64,000 nt of DNA from NCBI GenBank assembly GCA_000381565.1, contig KB906725.1, positions 1,939,731 through 2,003,730 of the forward strand, in the 5' to 3' direction. Positions 17,553 to 27,336 of the stretch are shown in pieces (within the stretch, counting starts at the first letter, position 1; every line of letters begins with the position of its first letter). The translations under genes were made by a program, and so were the position numbers. The stretch comes from Oxalobacteraceae bacterium AB_14. Its GTDB lineage: Bacteria > Pseudomonadota > Gammaproteobacteria > Burkholderiales > Burkholderiaceae_D. The notes beneath the pieces were generated by a model that did not search any database, had not been told where the DNA came from, and saw only the letters and a program-made list of their open reading frames with translations.

Positions 17553-20513
17553 ATGAAACAGTTTAAGAAAACGGCGATCGCCTTGGGCCTGGCCCAAATG
17601 GCCACCATGTCCGGCATGGCGCTGGCGCAGACCACGCCTACCGACGCCGGTCCGACGGTGGTGGTGACCGGCCAGCGCGCAGCGCTGCAATCGGCGCAGA
17701 AGATCAAACAGAATTCCGATGAAATCGTCGATTCCATCGTCGCCGACGATATCGGCAAGCTGCCGGACCGCTCGGTGACCGAAGTGTTGCAGCGCGTCGT
17801 CGGCGTGACCATCGACCGCACCATGGCCAAGGGCGACCCGGAGCACTTCTCGGTCGAGGGCTCGGGCGTATCGATCCGCGGCTTGAGCTATGTGCGCTCC
17901 GAGCTCAATGGCCGCGATTCGTTCTCCGCCAACGGCGGCCGTTCGCTGAACTTCGAAGACGTGCCGCCAGAGATGATGGCCGGCGTCGACGTCTACAAGA
18001 ACCCGTCGGCCGAGCAGATCGAGGGCGCGGTCGGCGGCCTGGTCAACCTGCGCACCGCGATGCCGTTCGATTACAAGGGTTTCAAGGCCGCCGTCTCGGC
18101 CGACCGCACCTGGTCGGAACTGAAGAAGGGCAAGACCTCGCCATCGTATTCCGGCCTGGTGTCGAACCGCTGGAAAACCCCGGCCGGTGAAATCGGCGCC
18201 TTGCTGGACCTGGCCTACTCGGAAAGCGGCACCCGCACCGACGCCTTCCAGGTCGAGCCTTACTATCCGATGAAAGACGCCAACGGCAATTCGGTCTACG
18301 CACCGAAGGGCGCGCAATGGCGTACGCTGGAATTCAGCCGCAAGCGCGAAGGCGCCTACGGTGCGCTGCAATGGAAGAAGGATGACTGGTCCAGTTCCCT
18401 GACCTACTTCAAATCGAAGTACCAGATGAAGTGGGACGAGCAGGCGATCTTCGCGCAATCGAGCCCGTACAACATCCGCCTCTCCCCGGATTCGACCTTC
18501 AACTCGCGTGGCGCGCTGCAGACCGGCACGCTGACCGACTCCTCCGGCGCCGGCATCAATTTCGGCGACGACACCCGCACCGCCACCCGCAAGTCCGACA
18601 CCACGGACCTGTCGTGGAACCTGCGCTGGCGTCATGACAGCTGGACCGTCACCACCGATCTGCAGCACATCAAGGCCAAGACCAACGATCTCGATTCGAC
18701 CGTGGCGACCGGCGTCCAGATGCCGAAGGAGCAGCTGGACCTGACCGGCAGCGTGCCCAAGTTGATCTTCAGCGACGCCGACCGCGCCTATCTGGCGAAT
18801 CCGAACAACTACTACTGGGCGTTCACCATGGAGCACCTGGACCAGAGCAAGGCCAATGAGACCGCGTGGAGGACCGACGTCAAGTACGACTTCGACAATC
18901 CGGTGCTGCGCGACGTGCGCTTCGGCGTGCGCCTGACGGATCGCTCGGCGACCACGGTGAAATCCAATCCCGACTATAACTGGTCGCCCATCACGCAGAC
19001 GTGGCAGGGTGAAATATCGCACCTGGCCTACCTGGGCGATCCTCGCTTTGCCGGCAATACCAACCTGCATAGCTTCAATAACTTCTTCAACGGCGGCGTG
19101 TCCGTGCCGTCGGTGGTGTTCCCGAACGTCTCGCTGGCGCAGGGCTATCCTGCCTCCTACGCCGCACTGCATACCTATCACGACATCCTGTGCGCGGAAA
19201 AGGGCAATACCTGTTCGCCATGGACGCCGGCAACCTTCGGCACCGATCCCGCCGGCACCAACGAGCAGACGGAAAAGACCAAGGCGCTGTTTGGCCAGCT
19301 GCGCTTCGGCTGGGATAACCTGAAATATCCGGTGGATGGCAACGTCGGCCTGCGTTACGTGCAAACCGATTCGACCGCGCACGGCTACACCGTGTTCTCG
19401 TCGACCGCACCGACCGGCGCGACCCAGGGCATCCCGATCCCGGTCATCGCGCCGTTCGCGAAGGCTCAGGATTTCGACAACTCCTACCACAATTTCCTGC
19501 CTAGCCTGAACCTGCGCCTGAAGGCCTCCGACTCACTGCAGTTCCGCTTTGCCGCCTCGTCGGCGTTGTCCCGTCCTGACTTTACCCAGTTGCAGGCTTA
19601 CACCTCGTTGTCGCAGACGGCGGACACCGTGACTGTCAACGGCGTCACCACCGTCCGCGGCTTGACCCAGGACGGTACCGGGGCCGGCAATCCCAACCTG
19701 CGTCCAACCACCTCCAAGCAGGTCGACCTGACGATGGAGTGGTACTTCGCGCCGACCGGTTCGTTCACCGCGGCGGTGTTCAACAAGAGCCTGAAGGACA
19801 TCATCATCAACCAGGTGTACAACTACCAGTTGACCGATACGACCGGCAAGGCGCAGAACTTCACCGTGACCGGTCCGGTCAACGGCGCCAAGGGCCACGC
19901 GCGCGGCGTGGAGCTGGCTTTCCAGCAGTACTTCGACAAGCTGCCTGGCGCATGGTCCGGCCTTGGCATGCAAGCCAACTTCACCTTCGTCGACAGCAAG
20001 CGCGATCTGTATAAGCCGGTGTACTCGCAATACTGCACCGGCGGCGACAGCGCCAACAACGTCAACCTGAACCTGAACGGCTGCGACACCAATGGCACCA
20101 CCTTCGGCAATCTGCCGCTGGAGAACCTGTCGCGTCAATCGTACAATCTGGCGCTGCTGTACGACAAAGGCCCGGTGTCGGCACGACTGGCGTACAACTG
20201 GCGTTCCAAGTCGCTGCAAGGCGTGAACGTCAACGGCACCAAGGGCGGCGATGCCACGGATAGCAATCCGGCCAGCCCGACCTTCGGCCAGACGAATGTC
20301 GCCTGGGCGCTGCCTACCTGGGCGGATTCGTACGGCCAGCTCGATGCGTCGGTGTTCTATAAACTCAGCGACAAGATGCAACTCGGCCTGGAGGCGCAGA
20401 ACCTGACCGATTCGACCTTCAAGCAGCTGATGCAGCAATCGACCGGCATGATGGGGCGCGCATGGTTCAAGACCGGCCGCCGGGTGGTCGCGAAACTGAG
20501 CTACGACTTCTAA
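17553..20513 (+). CDS. TonB-dependent receptor (putative xylogluco-oligosaccharide transporter)
   Basis: 986 residues with a signal peptide (about 1-25, ...MALAQT). The plug domain begins with VVVTGQRAALQSAQKIKQNSDEIVDSIVADDIGKLPD, condensed here as VVVTGQ, the QR-AALQ segment and ADDIGKLPDRS, which is typical of the Xanthomonas/Caulobacter carbohydrate-receptor subfamily. The barrel ends in aromatic-terminated KLSYDF, as expected for outer-membrane insertion. GGAGAG lies seven bases before the ATG. It is the first gene of the exo-glycosidase operon and by context imports xyloglucan oligosaccharides released by GH74; substrate assignment is inference from neighbours. It lies behind promoter copy C and a long leader. 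Confidence 0.88.
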   Translation: MKQFKKTAIALGLAQMATMSGMALAQTTPTDAGPTVVVTGQRAALQSAQKIKQNSDEIVDSIVADDIGKLPDRSVTEVLQRVVGVTIDRTMAKGDPEHFSVEGSGVSIRGLSYVRSELNGRDSFSANGGRSLNFEDVPPEMMAGVDVYKNPSAEQIEGAVGGLVNLRTAMPFDYKGFKAAVSADRTWSELKKGKTSPSYSGLVSNRWKTPAGEIGALLDLAYSESGTRTDAFQVEPYYPMKDANGNSVYAPKGAQWRTLEFSRKREGAYGALQWKKDDWSSSLTYFKSKYQMKWDEQAIFAQSSPYNIRLSPDSTFNSRGALQTGTLTDSSGAGINFGDDTRTATRKSDTTDLSWNLRWRHDSWTVTTDLQHIKAKTNDLDSTVATGVQMPKEQLDLTGSVPKLIFSDADRAYLANPNNYYWAFTMEHLDQSKANETAWRTDVKYDFDNPVLRDVRFGVRLTDRSATTVKSNPDYNWSPITQTWQGEISHLAYLGDPRFAGNTNLHSFNNFFNGGVSVPSVVFPNVSLAQGYPASYAALHTYHDILCAEKGNTCSPWTPATFGTDPAGTNEQTEKTKALFGQLRFGWDNLKYPVDGNVGLRYVQTDSTAHGYTVFSSTAPTGATQGIPIPVIAPFAKAQDFDNSYHNFLPSLNLRLKASDSLQFRFAASSALSRPDFTQLQAYTSLSQTADTVTVNGVTTVRGLTQDGTGAGNPNLRPTTSKQVDLTMEWYFAPTGSFTAAVFNKSLKDIIINQVYNYQLTDTTGKAQNFTVTGPVNGAKGHARGVELAFQQYFDKLPGAWSGLGMQANFTFVDSKRDLYKPVYSQYCTGGDSANNVNLNLNGCDTNGTTFGNLPLENLSRQSYNLALLYDKGPVSARLAYNWRSKSLQGVNVNGTKGGDATDSNPASPTFGQTNVAWALPTWADSYGQLDASVFYKLSDKMQLGLEAQNLTDSTFKQLMQQSTGMMGRAWFKTGRRVVAKLSYDF

Positions 20514-20534
20514 ACCACGAAAGGCTAAGCCCAG

Positions 20535-22181
20535 ATGAAGCATACCGCCCGCCAGCTTGTTTCCGTTTTGAGTTTCGCGGCCCTGTCCGCAGCTGGCGCG
20601 GCGGCTGCCGATCTGCCGCAGCTTGTGAAGAAGGACGGCCGCCACGCCCTGATGGTCGATGGCGCGCCGTTTGTGATGTTCGGCGCACAGGTGCACAACT
20701 CCAGCAACTATCCGCTGGCCTTGAGCAAGGTGTGGCCGGCCATCGAGGACATGAACGCCAACACCGTCGAGATCCCCGTGGCGTGGGAACAGATCGAACC
20801 GGTCGAAGGCAAGTTCGATTTCAGTTACGTCGACACCTTGCTGGCGCAGGCGCGCGAGCACAAGGTGCGCCTGGTGCTGCTGTGGTTCGGCACCTGGAAG
20901 AACACCGGCCCGCAGTACACGCCGGAGTGGGTCAAGTTCGACAACAAGCGCTTCCCGCGCATGCTGGACAAGGCCGGCAAGTCGATCTACTGCCTGTCGC
21001 CAAACAGCGAGGAGACCATGAAGGCCGACCGGAAGGCCTTTGTCGCGCTGATGGAACACATCAAGAAGGCCGACGCGGCGCAGCGCACCGTGATCATGAT
21101 GCAGGTCGAGAATGAAGTCGGCACCTACGGCTACGCGCGCGACTTCGCGCCCAAGGCGCAGGCGGCGTTCGAGCGGAACGTGCCGCAGGCCGTGCTCGAT
21201 CATAAGAAATCGCCGGTGGCGCTGGCGGCCAGCGGCAGCTGGAAGCAGGTCTACGGCGACTACGCCGACGAATACTTCCACGCCTATTCCATCGCCAGCT
21301 ATATCGAGGAAATCGCCAAGGCAGGGCGCGCCGTCTACAACCTGCCGATGTACGTCAACAACGCGCTGCGCGATCCGCTGGAGTCGCCGGTGCAGCCGTG
21401 GAAGGGCAACTTCGCCAGCGGCGGGCCGACCTTCGACGTGATCGATATCTACAAGGCGGCCGCACCGCATATCGACATCGCCGCGCCGGACGTCTATGCC
21501 CCGGAGTCGGATAAATTCAACGCCACGATGGATCGCTTCCAACGCGCCGACAATGCGCTGATGTTGCCTGAGATGAGCAACGCGGCCCGGTACGTGCGCT
21601 ATGCCTACCTGGTGCTGGGCCGTGGCTCGCTGGCCTTCTCGCCGTTTGGCATCGACTACGCGGACTACAGCAATTTCCCGCTGGGCGCCAAGGCCACCGA
21701 CAAGACCATGGTGGCGCCGTTCGGGAAAATCTACGCGGCTTTCCGGCCGATGGAACGCCAGTGGGCCAAGTGGGCGTTTGAAGGCCGCACCCACGGCGTG
21801 GCCGAAGGCGACGATCGCAAGCCGCAGGCCGTCGCGTTGAAGAACTGGACGGCCACCGTCAGCTTCCGCCTGTGGCAGTTCGGCGATGCGGAGTGGTTGG
21901 CCAAGGTCAAGGACCTGCCGGCGGATACCGAGCAGCCGAATGGCGGCGTGTCGATCGCGCAGATCGGCGACAACGAGTTTATCGTGGTGGGGCAGCATGC
22001 GCGCGTGAGCTTCGCCAGCAGCGACGGCAAGCCGTCCATGCTGGCGCGGGCGGAGGAGGGGCACTTCGACCCGTCCGGCAAATGGATCATGGAGCGCAAC
22101 TGGAACGGCGACCAGACAGATTACGGCTTGAACCTGACCGGCAATCCGGTGGTTCTCAAGGTCAAACTGGGTACTTACTAA
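20535..22181 (+). CDS. GH35 beta-galactosidase
   Basis: 548 residues with a signal peptide (about 1-25, ...AGAAAAD). The TIM barrel carries the GH35 motifs: VENEVGTYG with E194 as the likely acid/base, and LPEMSN with E346 as the likely nucleophile. The C-terminal part resembles the DUF5597 region of the Cellvibrio-type xyloglucan beta-galactosidases (Bgl35A group). It would remove galactose from xyloglucan side chains in the periplasm. It follows the receptor gene by 21 bases and precedes the alpha-xylosidase by 15, so it is in the same operon. Galactosidase specificity is from the family and context. Confidence 0.9.
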   Translation: MKHTARQLVSVLSFAALSAAGAAAADLPQLVKKDGRHALMVDGAPFVMFGAQVHNSSNYPLALSKVWPAIEDMNANTVEIPVAWEQIEPVEGKFDFSYVDTLLAQAREHKVRLVLLWFGTWKNTGPQYTPEWVKFDNKRFPRMLDKAGKSIYCLSPNSEETMKADRKAFVALMEHIKKADAAQRTVIMMQVENEVGTYGYARDFAPKAQAAFERNVPQAVLDHKKSPVALAASGSWKQVYGDYADEYFHAYSIASYIEEIAKAGRAVYNLPMYVNNALRDPLESPVQPWKGNFASGGPTFDVIDIYKAAAPHIDIAAPDVYAPESDKFNATMDRFQRADNALMLPEMSNAARYVRYAYLVLGRGSLAFSPFGIDYADYSNFPLGAKATDKTMVAPFGKIYAAFRPMERQWAKWAFEGRTHGVAEGDDRKPQAVALKNWTATVSFRLWQFGDAEWLAKVKDLPADTEQPNGGVSIAQIGDNEFIVVGQHARVSFASSDGKPSMLARAEEGHFDPSGKWIMERNWNGDQTDYGLNLTGNPVVLKVKLGTY

Positions 22182-22196
22182 AAATACGGAGATTAA

Positions 22197-25073
22197 ATGC
22201 GATTCAAATCGATAGTGCCGGCGGCGTCGTGCCTGGCGGTGATGGTGTCCGGCCAGGCGCTGGCGGGCACGTTTGAAAAGACCGCCACCGGCGTGGTGGT
22301 GAAGCCCGATTCCGGCGCGGCGAAGGAAGTGCGGCTCGAAGTTATGGGCGATAACATCATCCACGTGGTCAAGCTCGACCGCTCGGGCAAGGAACTCACG
22401 CCATCGCTGATGACGGTGGCCGCTCCTGTCGGCGGCAACTTCAGCGTTACGGCAGCGGGCAAGGACAAGGTCACGCTGAAGGCGAAGCAGATCTCGGTGG
22501 CGGTGTCGCTGGCGACCGGCCAGGTGCAGTTCTTCAATGCGGCCGGCAAGGCCTTCCTGAGCCAGGCGTCCGAGAGCATGGCGCCGGTCGATATCGACGG
22601 CAAGCCGTTCATGGCGGTCAAGGAAGGCTTCAACCACGGCACCAGGGACGCCTACTACGGCCTGGGCCAGCACCAGAATGCGCAAATGAACCTGAACGGC
22701 GAGGACGTTCTGCTGATGCAGCACAACATGGCGATCGCCGTGCCTTTCGTCGTCTCGGACAAGAACTACGGCGTTTTATGGGACAACAACTCGATCTCGC
22801 GCTTCGGCGACGCCAAACCGTACGGCCCGATGGTGCGCGACCTGAAGCTGGTCGATGATGAAGGCAAGGCCGGCGGCCTGACGGCGCGTTACTACGTTGG
22901 CGGCAAGCTGGTGCTGACCCGCCACGAGAAGGACATCGCCTACCAGTACCTGAAGGACGTGGCCGAAAACTGGCCGAAGGAACTGGGTCCGCTTAAAACG
23001 CTGAGCGACGTCAAGGTAGTCTGGGATGCGACGCTGAGCTCCGACAAGCCGGGCGTGCACAAGATGCAGCTGTACTCGTCGGACTATGCGACGTTGACGG
23101 TGGACGGCAAGCAGGTCATGGACGTATGGCGCCAGGGCTGGAATCCGTGGTATCACAATTTCGAGGTGAAGTTCGAAGCCGGCAAGCCGGTCAAGCTGCA
23201 CCTGGAGTGGAAGCCGACCGGCGGCATGGTCGCCATTACGCACAACGATCCGCTGCCCGATGCGGAACGCCATTCGCTGACCTTCTCGTCGGAAGTCGCG
23301 CAGAGCATCAACTACTACGTGATCAACGGCGACAGCATGGACAAGGTCATCGCCGGCTATCGCCATTTGACCGGCCAGGCGCCGATGATGCCGAAGTGGG
23401 CCTACGGCTTCTGGCAATCGCGCCAGCGCTATGAAACGCAGGAGCAGCTGCTCGGCGTGCTGCGCGAGTACCGCAAGCAGGGTTGGCCGGTGGATAATAT
23501 GGTGCAGGACTGGTTCTACTGGCCGCAGGATCAATGGGGTTCGCACGATTTCGACAAGGCGCGCTTCCCTGATCCGAAGGGGATGCTGGACGAAGCGCAC
23601 AAGGCCCATGCACACGTCATGATTTCGATCTGGGGCAAGTTCTACTCGAACACGGACAACTACAAGGAACTGGCGGCCAAAGGCCATATGTGGACCAAGA
23701 ACGTCGAAGACGGCGCGCTTGACTGGGTAGGCCCCGGCTACAAGAACAGCCACTACGATCCGTACACCAAGGAGGCGCGCGACATCTACTATCGCCAGAT
23801 GAAGCCGAAGCTGATCGACCTGGGCTTCGACGCCTGGTGGATGGATAACACCGAGGCGGACGTGCTGTCCAATTCCCGCCCGGATGATTTCAAGAAACTG
23901 ATCGGGCCTACCGTGTATGGCGGCGGCGAGATCACCTTCAATCCGTATAGCCTGGTCCATACCGAGGGCTTCTACCAGGGCTTGAAGCGCGACCAGCCGG
24001 ACAAGCGCCAGTTCATCCTGTCCCGTTCCGGCTTTGCCGGCATCCAGCGCAATGCGACCGCGGTGTGGAGCGGCGATACGGCCAGCCGTTGGAACAACCT
24101 GTACGACCAGATCTCGGCCGGCGTCAGCATCTCGATGTCGGGCATCCCGAACTGGACGCACGATATCGGCGGTTACGCGCAGGAGGACCGCTACCAGGTC
24201 GGCGCGGTCGGTTCGGCGCAGGAGAACCGCGCCACCGGCACGGCCAAGGGTACCGAGGAAGACATGAAGGAATGGCGCGAGCTGAATCTGCGCTGGTTCC
24301 AGTTCGGCGCGTTCTCGCCGCTGTTCCGTTCCCACGGCGAAGTGGTGAAGCGCGAGATCCACGAGATCGCTCCGGAAGGATCGCCGATGCGCGATTCGAT
24401 GGTCTGGTACGACAAGCTGCGCTATCGCATGATGCCTTACATCTACTCGGCCGCCGCCGATATCCACTACGAATCCGGCTCCATCATGCGCGGCCTGGTG
24501 ATGGACTTCCCGAGCGACGAAGCGGTCAAGGATATCAAGGACCAATACCTGTTCGGCCATAATCTGATGGTCGCGCCGGTGTATGTGTACGGTGCGCGCG
24601 AGCGCAGCGTGTACATGCCCAAGGGAGCGAACTGGTACGACTTCTACACCGGCGAAGTGCACAAGGGCGGTAGCACGGCCGCGGTCAAGGCGCCGGAGAC
24701 CCGCATGCCGTTGCTGGTGAAAGCCGGATCGATACTGCCGATGGGACCCGTGACACAGTACGTGGACGAGAAGCCGGATGCGCCGATCACCCTCAACGTC
24801 TACACCGGCGCCGACGGGAAGTTCAGCCTGTACGAGGACGATGGCGTGAGCAATGCCTACCTGCGCGGAGAGTTCAGCCGCATCCCGCTGAGCTACAACG
24901 ACAAGACCGGCGCGGTCACCATTGGCGACCGTGTGGGCCGGTACAAGGGCATGGTCGGCAAGCGCCAGTTCAAGCTGCGCTTCATCAAGGCCGGCGTTTC
25001 GAGCTCGGACGATTTCGATGCGTCCGACAAGGTCGTCGCGTATGAGGGAAAGTCGATCACGGTCAGGAAATAA
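22197..25073 (+). CDS. GH31 alpha-xylosidase with PA14-like insert
   Basis: 958 residues with a signal peptide (...SGQALAGT). An N-terminal beta-domain is interrupted by a PA14-like insert (about 275-355, HKMQLYSSDYATLTVDGKQV), as in the xyloglucan alpha-xylosidase of Cellvibrio. The catalytic barrel holds WWMDNTEAD, with D550 as the likely nucleophile, and WSGDTASRW, with D627 as the likely acid/base. It would release D-xylose from the non-reducing end of xylogluco-oligosaccharides, feeding the xyl genes upstream. GGAG lies seven bases before the ATG. It is fifteen bases after GH35 and one base before the GH95 start. Confidence 0.92.
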   Translation: MRFKSIVPAASCLAVMVSGQALAGTFEKTATGVVVKPDSGAAKEVRLEVMGDNIIHVVKLDRSGKELTPSLMTVAAPVGGNFSVTAAGKDKVTLKAKQISVAVSLATGQVQFFNAAGKAFLSQASESMAPVDIDGKPFMAVKEGFNHGTRDAYYGLGQHQNAQMNLNGEDVLLMQHNMAIAVPFVVSDKNYGVLWDNNSISRFGDAKPYGPMVRDLKLVDDEGKAGGLTARYYVGGKLVLTRHEKDIAYQYLKDVAENWPKELGPLKTLSDVKVVWDATLSSDKPGVHKMQLYSSDYATLTVDGKQVMDVWRQGWNPWYHNFEVKFEAGKPVKLHLEWKPTGGMVAITHNDPLPDAERHSLTFSSEVAQSINYYVINGDSMDKVIAGYRHLTGQAPMMPKWAYGFWQSRQRYETQEQLLGVLREYRKQGWPVDNMVQDWFYWPQDQWGSHDFDKARFPDPKGMLDEAHKAHAHVMISIWGKFYSNTDNYKELAAKGHMWTKNVEDGALDWVGPGYKNSHYDPYTKEARDIYYRQMKPKLIDLGFDAWWMDNTEADVLSNSRPDDFKKLIGPTVYGGGEITFNPYSLVHTEGFYQGLKRDQPDKRQFILSRSGFAGIQRNATAVWSGDTASRWNNLYDQISAGVSISMSGIPNWTHDIGGYAQEDRYQVGAVGSAQENRATGTAKGTEEDMKEWRELNLRWFQFGAFSPLFRSHGEVVKREIHEIAPEGSPMRDSMVWYDKLRYRMMPYIYSAAADIHYESGSIMRGLVMDFPSDEAVKDIKDQYLFGHNLMVAPVYVYGARERSVYMPKGANWYDFYTGEVHKGGSTAAVKAPETRMPLLVKAGSILPMGPVTQYVDEKPDAPITLNVYTGADGKFSLYEDDGVSNAYLRGEFSRIPLSYNDKTGAVTIGDRVGRYKGMVGKRQFKLRFIKAGVSSSDDFDASDKVVAYEGKSITVRK

Positions 25074-25074
25074 G

Positions 25075-27336
25075 ATGGTTCGACATATGTTGATCGCCGC
25101 GTGCCTGCTCGCCGCGCAGCTATGCGGTGGGGCGGAAGCGCACGACCTCACGCTGCGTTACGACCGGCCCGCGCCCGATACGGCGCAAGGCTGGGAACAG
25201 GAGGCGCTGCCGATCGGGAATGGCCGCATCGGTGCGATGATCTTCGGGCAGCTGGCGCGGGAGCGCGTGCAGTTCAACGACATCACCTTGTGGACCGGTG
25301 ACGACAGGGTCATGGGCGCCTATCAGCCTTTTGGCGACGTCTACATCAACCTGCCGGGGCATGAGCGGGGGACGACGGCCTATGCACGGCAGCTGGACAT
25401 CGGCCAGAGTCTGCACAGCGTCAGCTACACGCATGGCGGCGTCCGGTTCCGGCGAGAGGCCTTTGCCAGCTATCCGGCGCAGGTGATCGCGATGCGCCTG
25501 AGCGCCGACAAGCGCGGGCAGTACACCGGATCGATCGAGCTGGCCGATAGGCACGACGCGCAGATCACGGCGCTGGGCGACCGCATCGCCGCCACGGGTT
25601 CGCTGCGCGGCAAGGGGGATGCCTCCAGCAACGCGATGGACTACGCCAGCCAGGTGAAGGTGCTGAACGAGGGCGGGACGATCGCCGTCGATGGCAACCG
25701 GATCACCTTCACCGGCTGCGACGCGGTGACGCTGATACTGGGCGCAGGCACCAGTTACGTTCTCGATCCCGCGAAGAAGTTCCAGGGCGAGCATCCACTG
25801 CCGCGCGTGACGGCGCAGGTCAGCGCTGCGGCGCGTCCATGGGCGGCGCTGCTGGCCGAGCACCAGAAGGATTTTCATGCGCAGTTCAACCGCATGAGCG
25901 TGGACTTCGGTGGCGCGGCGCCGGCGCGCCGCGCGCTGCCGACCGACCGGCGCATCGCCACCTACACGGCGGAGGGCAACGATCCAGGCCTGGAGGCACA
26001 GTTCTTCCAGTTCGGCCGCTACCTGCTGATCTCCAGTTCGCGCGATTCGCTGCCCGCCAATTTGCAGGGACTGTGGAACAACAGCCTGACGCCGCCGTGG
26101 AAGTCGGACTACCACACCAACATCAACATCCAGATGAACTACTGGCCGGCGGAACCGGCCAACCTGTCGCAGAACGCGCTGCCGTTCTTCGCGCTGGTGC
26201 GGGGCGTGGCGCCGGTGTACCGCCAGCTGACGGCAGCCACCTTCGCCACCAGCGACGGCCGGCCGGTGCGCGGCTGGACGGTGCGCACCGAATCGAATCC
26301 GTTCGGCGCCATGGGTTATGTGTGGAACAAGACCGGCAACGCCTGGTATGCCCAGCATTTCTGGGAACACTACGCCTACACGCAGGACCAGGCCTTCCTG
26401 CGCGAGGTGGCGTATCCGCTGATGAAGGAGGCGGTGCACTTCTGGCAGGACTATCTGAAGCAGCTGCCGGATGGCCGCCTGGTGGCGCCGCTGGGCTGGT
26501 CGCCGGAGCACGGGCCGATCGAGGACGGCGTCACCTACGACCAGGAGATCGTCTGGGACCTGTTCAACAACACGGTCGAAGCGGCCGATGTGCTGGGCGA
26601 CGACCAGGCCTTCCGCGCGCAGGTCGCGGCCATGCGCGACAAGCTGGCCGCGCCGCGCGTGGGCAGCTGGGGCCAGCTGCTGGAATGGATGGACGAGAAA
26701 AAAGATCCGGTGCTCGATACGCCGGGCGATACGCATCGCCATGTGTCGCACCTGTTCGCGCTTTATCCCGGCCGCCAGATCTCGCCGACGCAAACCCCCG
26801 AGCTGGCGGCGGCCGCGCGCAAGTCGCTCGAAGGGCGCGGCGATGCCGGCACCGGCTGGTCGATGGCGTGGAAGACGGCGTACTGGGCGCGCCTGCTGGA
26901 CGGCGACCACGCCTACAAGATGCTACGCGGGCAACTGGCCAAGCCGGGCGCGCGCGCCGCGCAGCAGAGCGGCAAGGGCAGCGAGGGCAACAACGCCGGC
27001 GGCACCTATCCGAATATGCTCGACGCGCATCCGCCGTTCCAGATCGACGGCAACTTCGGCGCTGTCGCGGCGATCTGCGAGATGCTGCTGCAGTCGCAGA
27101 CCGGAGAAATCCATCTGCTGCCGGCGCTGCCGTCGGCCTGGCCGGCCGGTTCGGTCAAGGGCTTGCGCGCACGTGGCGGCTATGAGGTGGACCTGGCGTG
27201 GGCCGGCGGCAAACTGACTTCGGCCACCATCCGCCGCACCGCCGGCTCGGGTCCTGGCAGGGTGCGCTACAGCGGCAAGGTGGTTGCGCTGAACCTGAAG
27301 GCCGGCCAGAGCAGGCGGCTGGGCGCGTCGCTGTGA
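25075..27336 (+). CDS. GH95 alpha-L-fucosidase
   Basis: 753 residues with a signal peptide (...CGGAEAH). Family motifs are present: EALPIGNGRIGAMIFG near the N-terminus; HTNINIQMNYWPAE, whose N349 and N351 fit the Asn pair of the family; GWSPEHGP with E478; and HPPFQIDGNFGA with D658. GH95 enzymes are inverting 1,2-alpha-L-fucosidases and would take the terminal fucose off fucosylated xyloglucan side chains, exposing galactose for GH35/GH2. The ATG is one base after the GH31 stop, and its own stop overlaps the GH2 start (TGATG), indicating coupled translation. Confidence 0.92.
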   Translation: MVRHMLIAACLLAAQLCGGAEAHDLTLRYDRPAPDTAQGWEQEALPIGNGRIGAMIFGQLARERVQFNDITLWTGDDRVMGAYQPFGDVYINLPGHERGTTAYARQLDIGQSLHSVSYTHGGVRFRREAFASYPAQVIAMRLSADKRGQYTGSIELADRHDAQITALGDRIAATGSLRGKGDASSNAMDYASQVKVLNEGGTIAVDGNRITFTGCDAVTLILGAGTSYVLDPAKKFQGEHPLPRVTAQVSAAARPWAALLAEHQKDFHAQFNRMSVDFGGAAPARRALPTDRRIATYTAEGNDPGLEAQFFQFGRYLLISSSRDSLPANLQGLWNNSLTPPWKSDYHTNINIQMNYWPAEPANLSQNALPFFALVRGVAPVYRQLTAATFATSDGRPVRGWTVRTESNPFGAMGYVWNKTGNAWYAQHFWEHYAYTQDQAFLREVAYPLMKEAVHFWQDYLKQLPDGRLVAPLGWSPEHGPIEDGVTYDQEIVWDLFNNTVEAADVLGDDQAFRAQVAAMRDKLAAPRVGSWGQLLEWMDEKKDPVLDTPGDTHRHVSHLFALYPGRQISPTQTPELAAAARKSLEGRGDAGTGWSMAWKTAYWARLLDGDHAYKMLRGQLAKPGARAAQQSGKGSEGNNAGGTYPNMLDAHPPFQIDGNFGAVAAICEMLLQSQTGEIHLLPALPSAWPAGSVKGLRARGGYEVDLAWAGGKLTSATIRRTAGSGPGRVRYSGKVVALNLKAGQSRRLGASL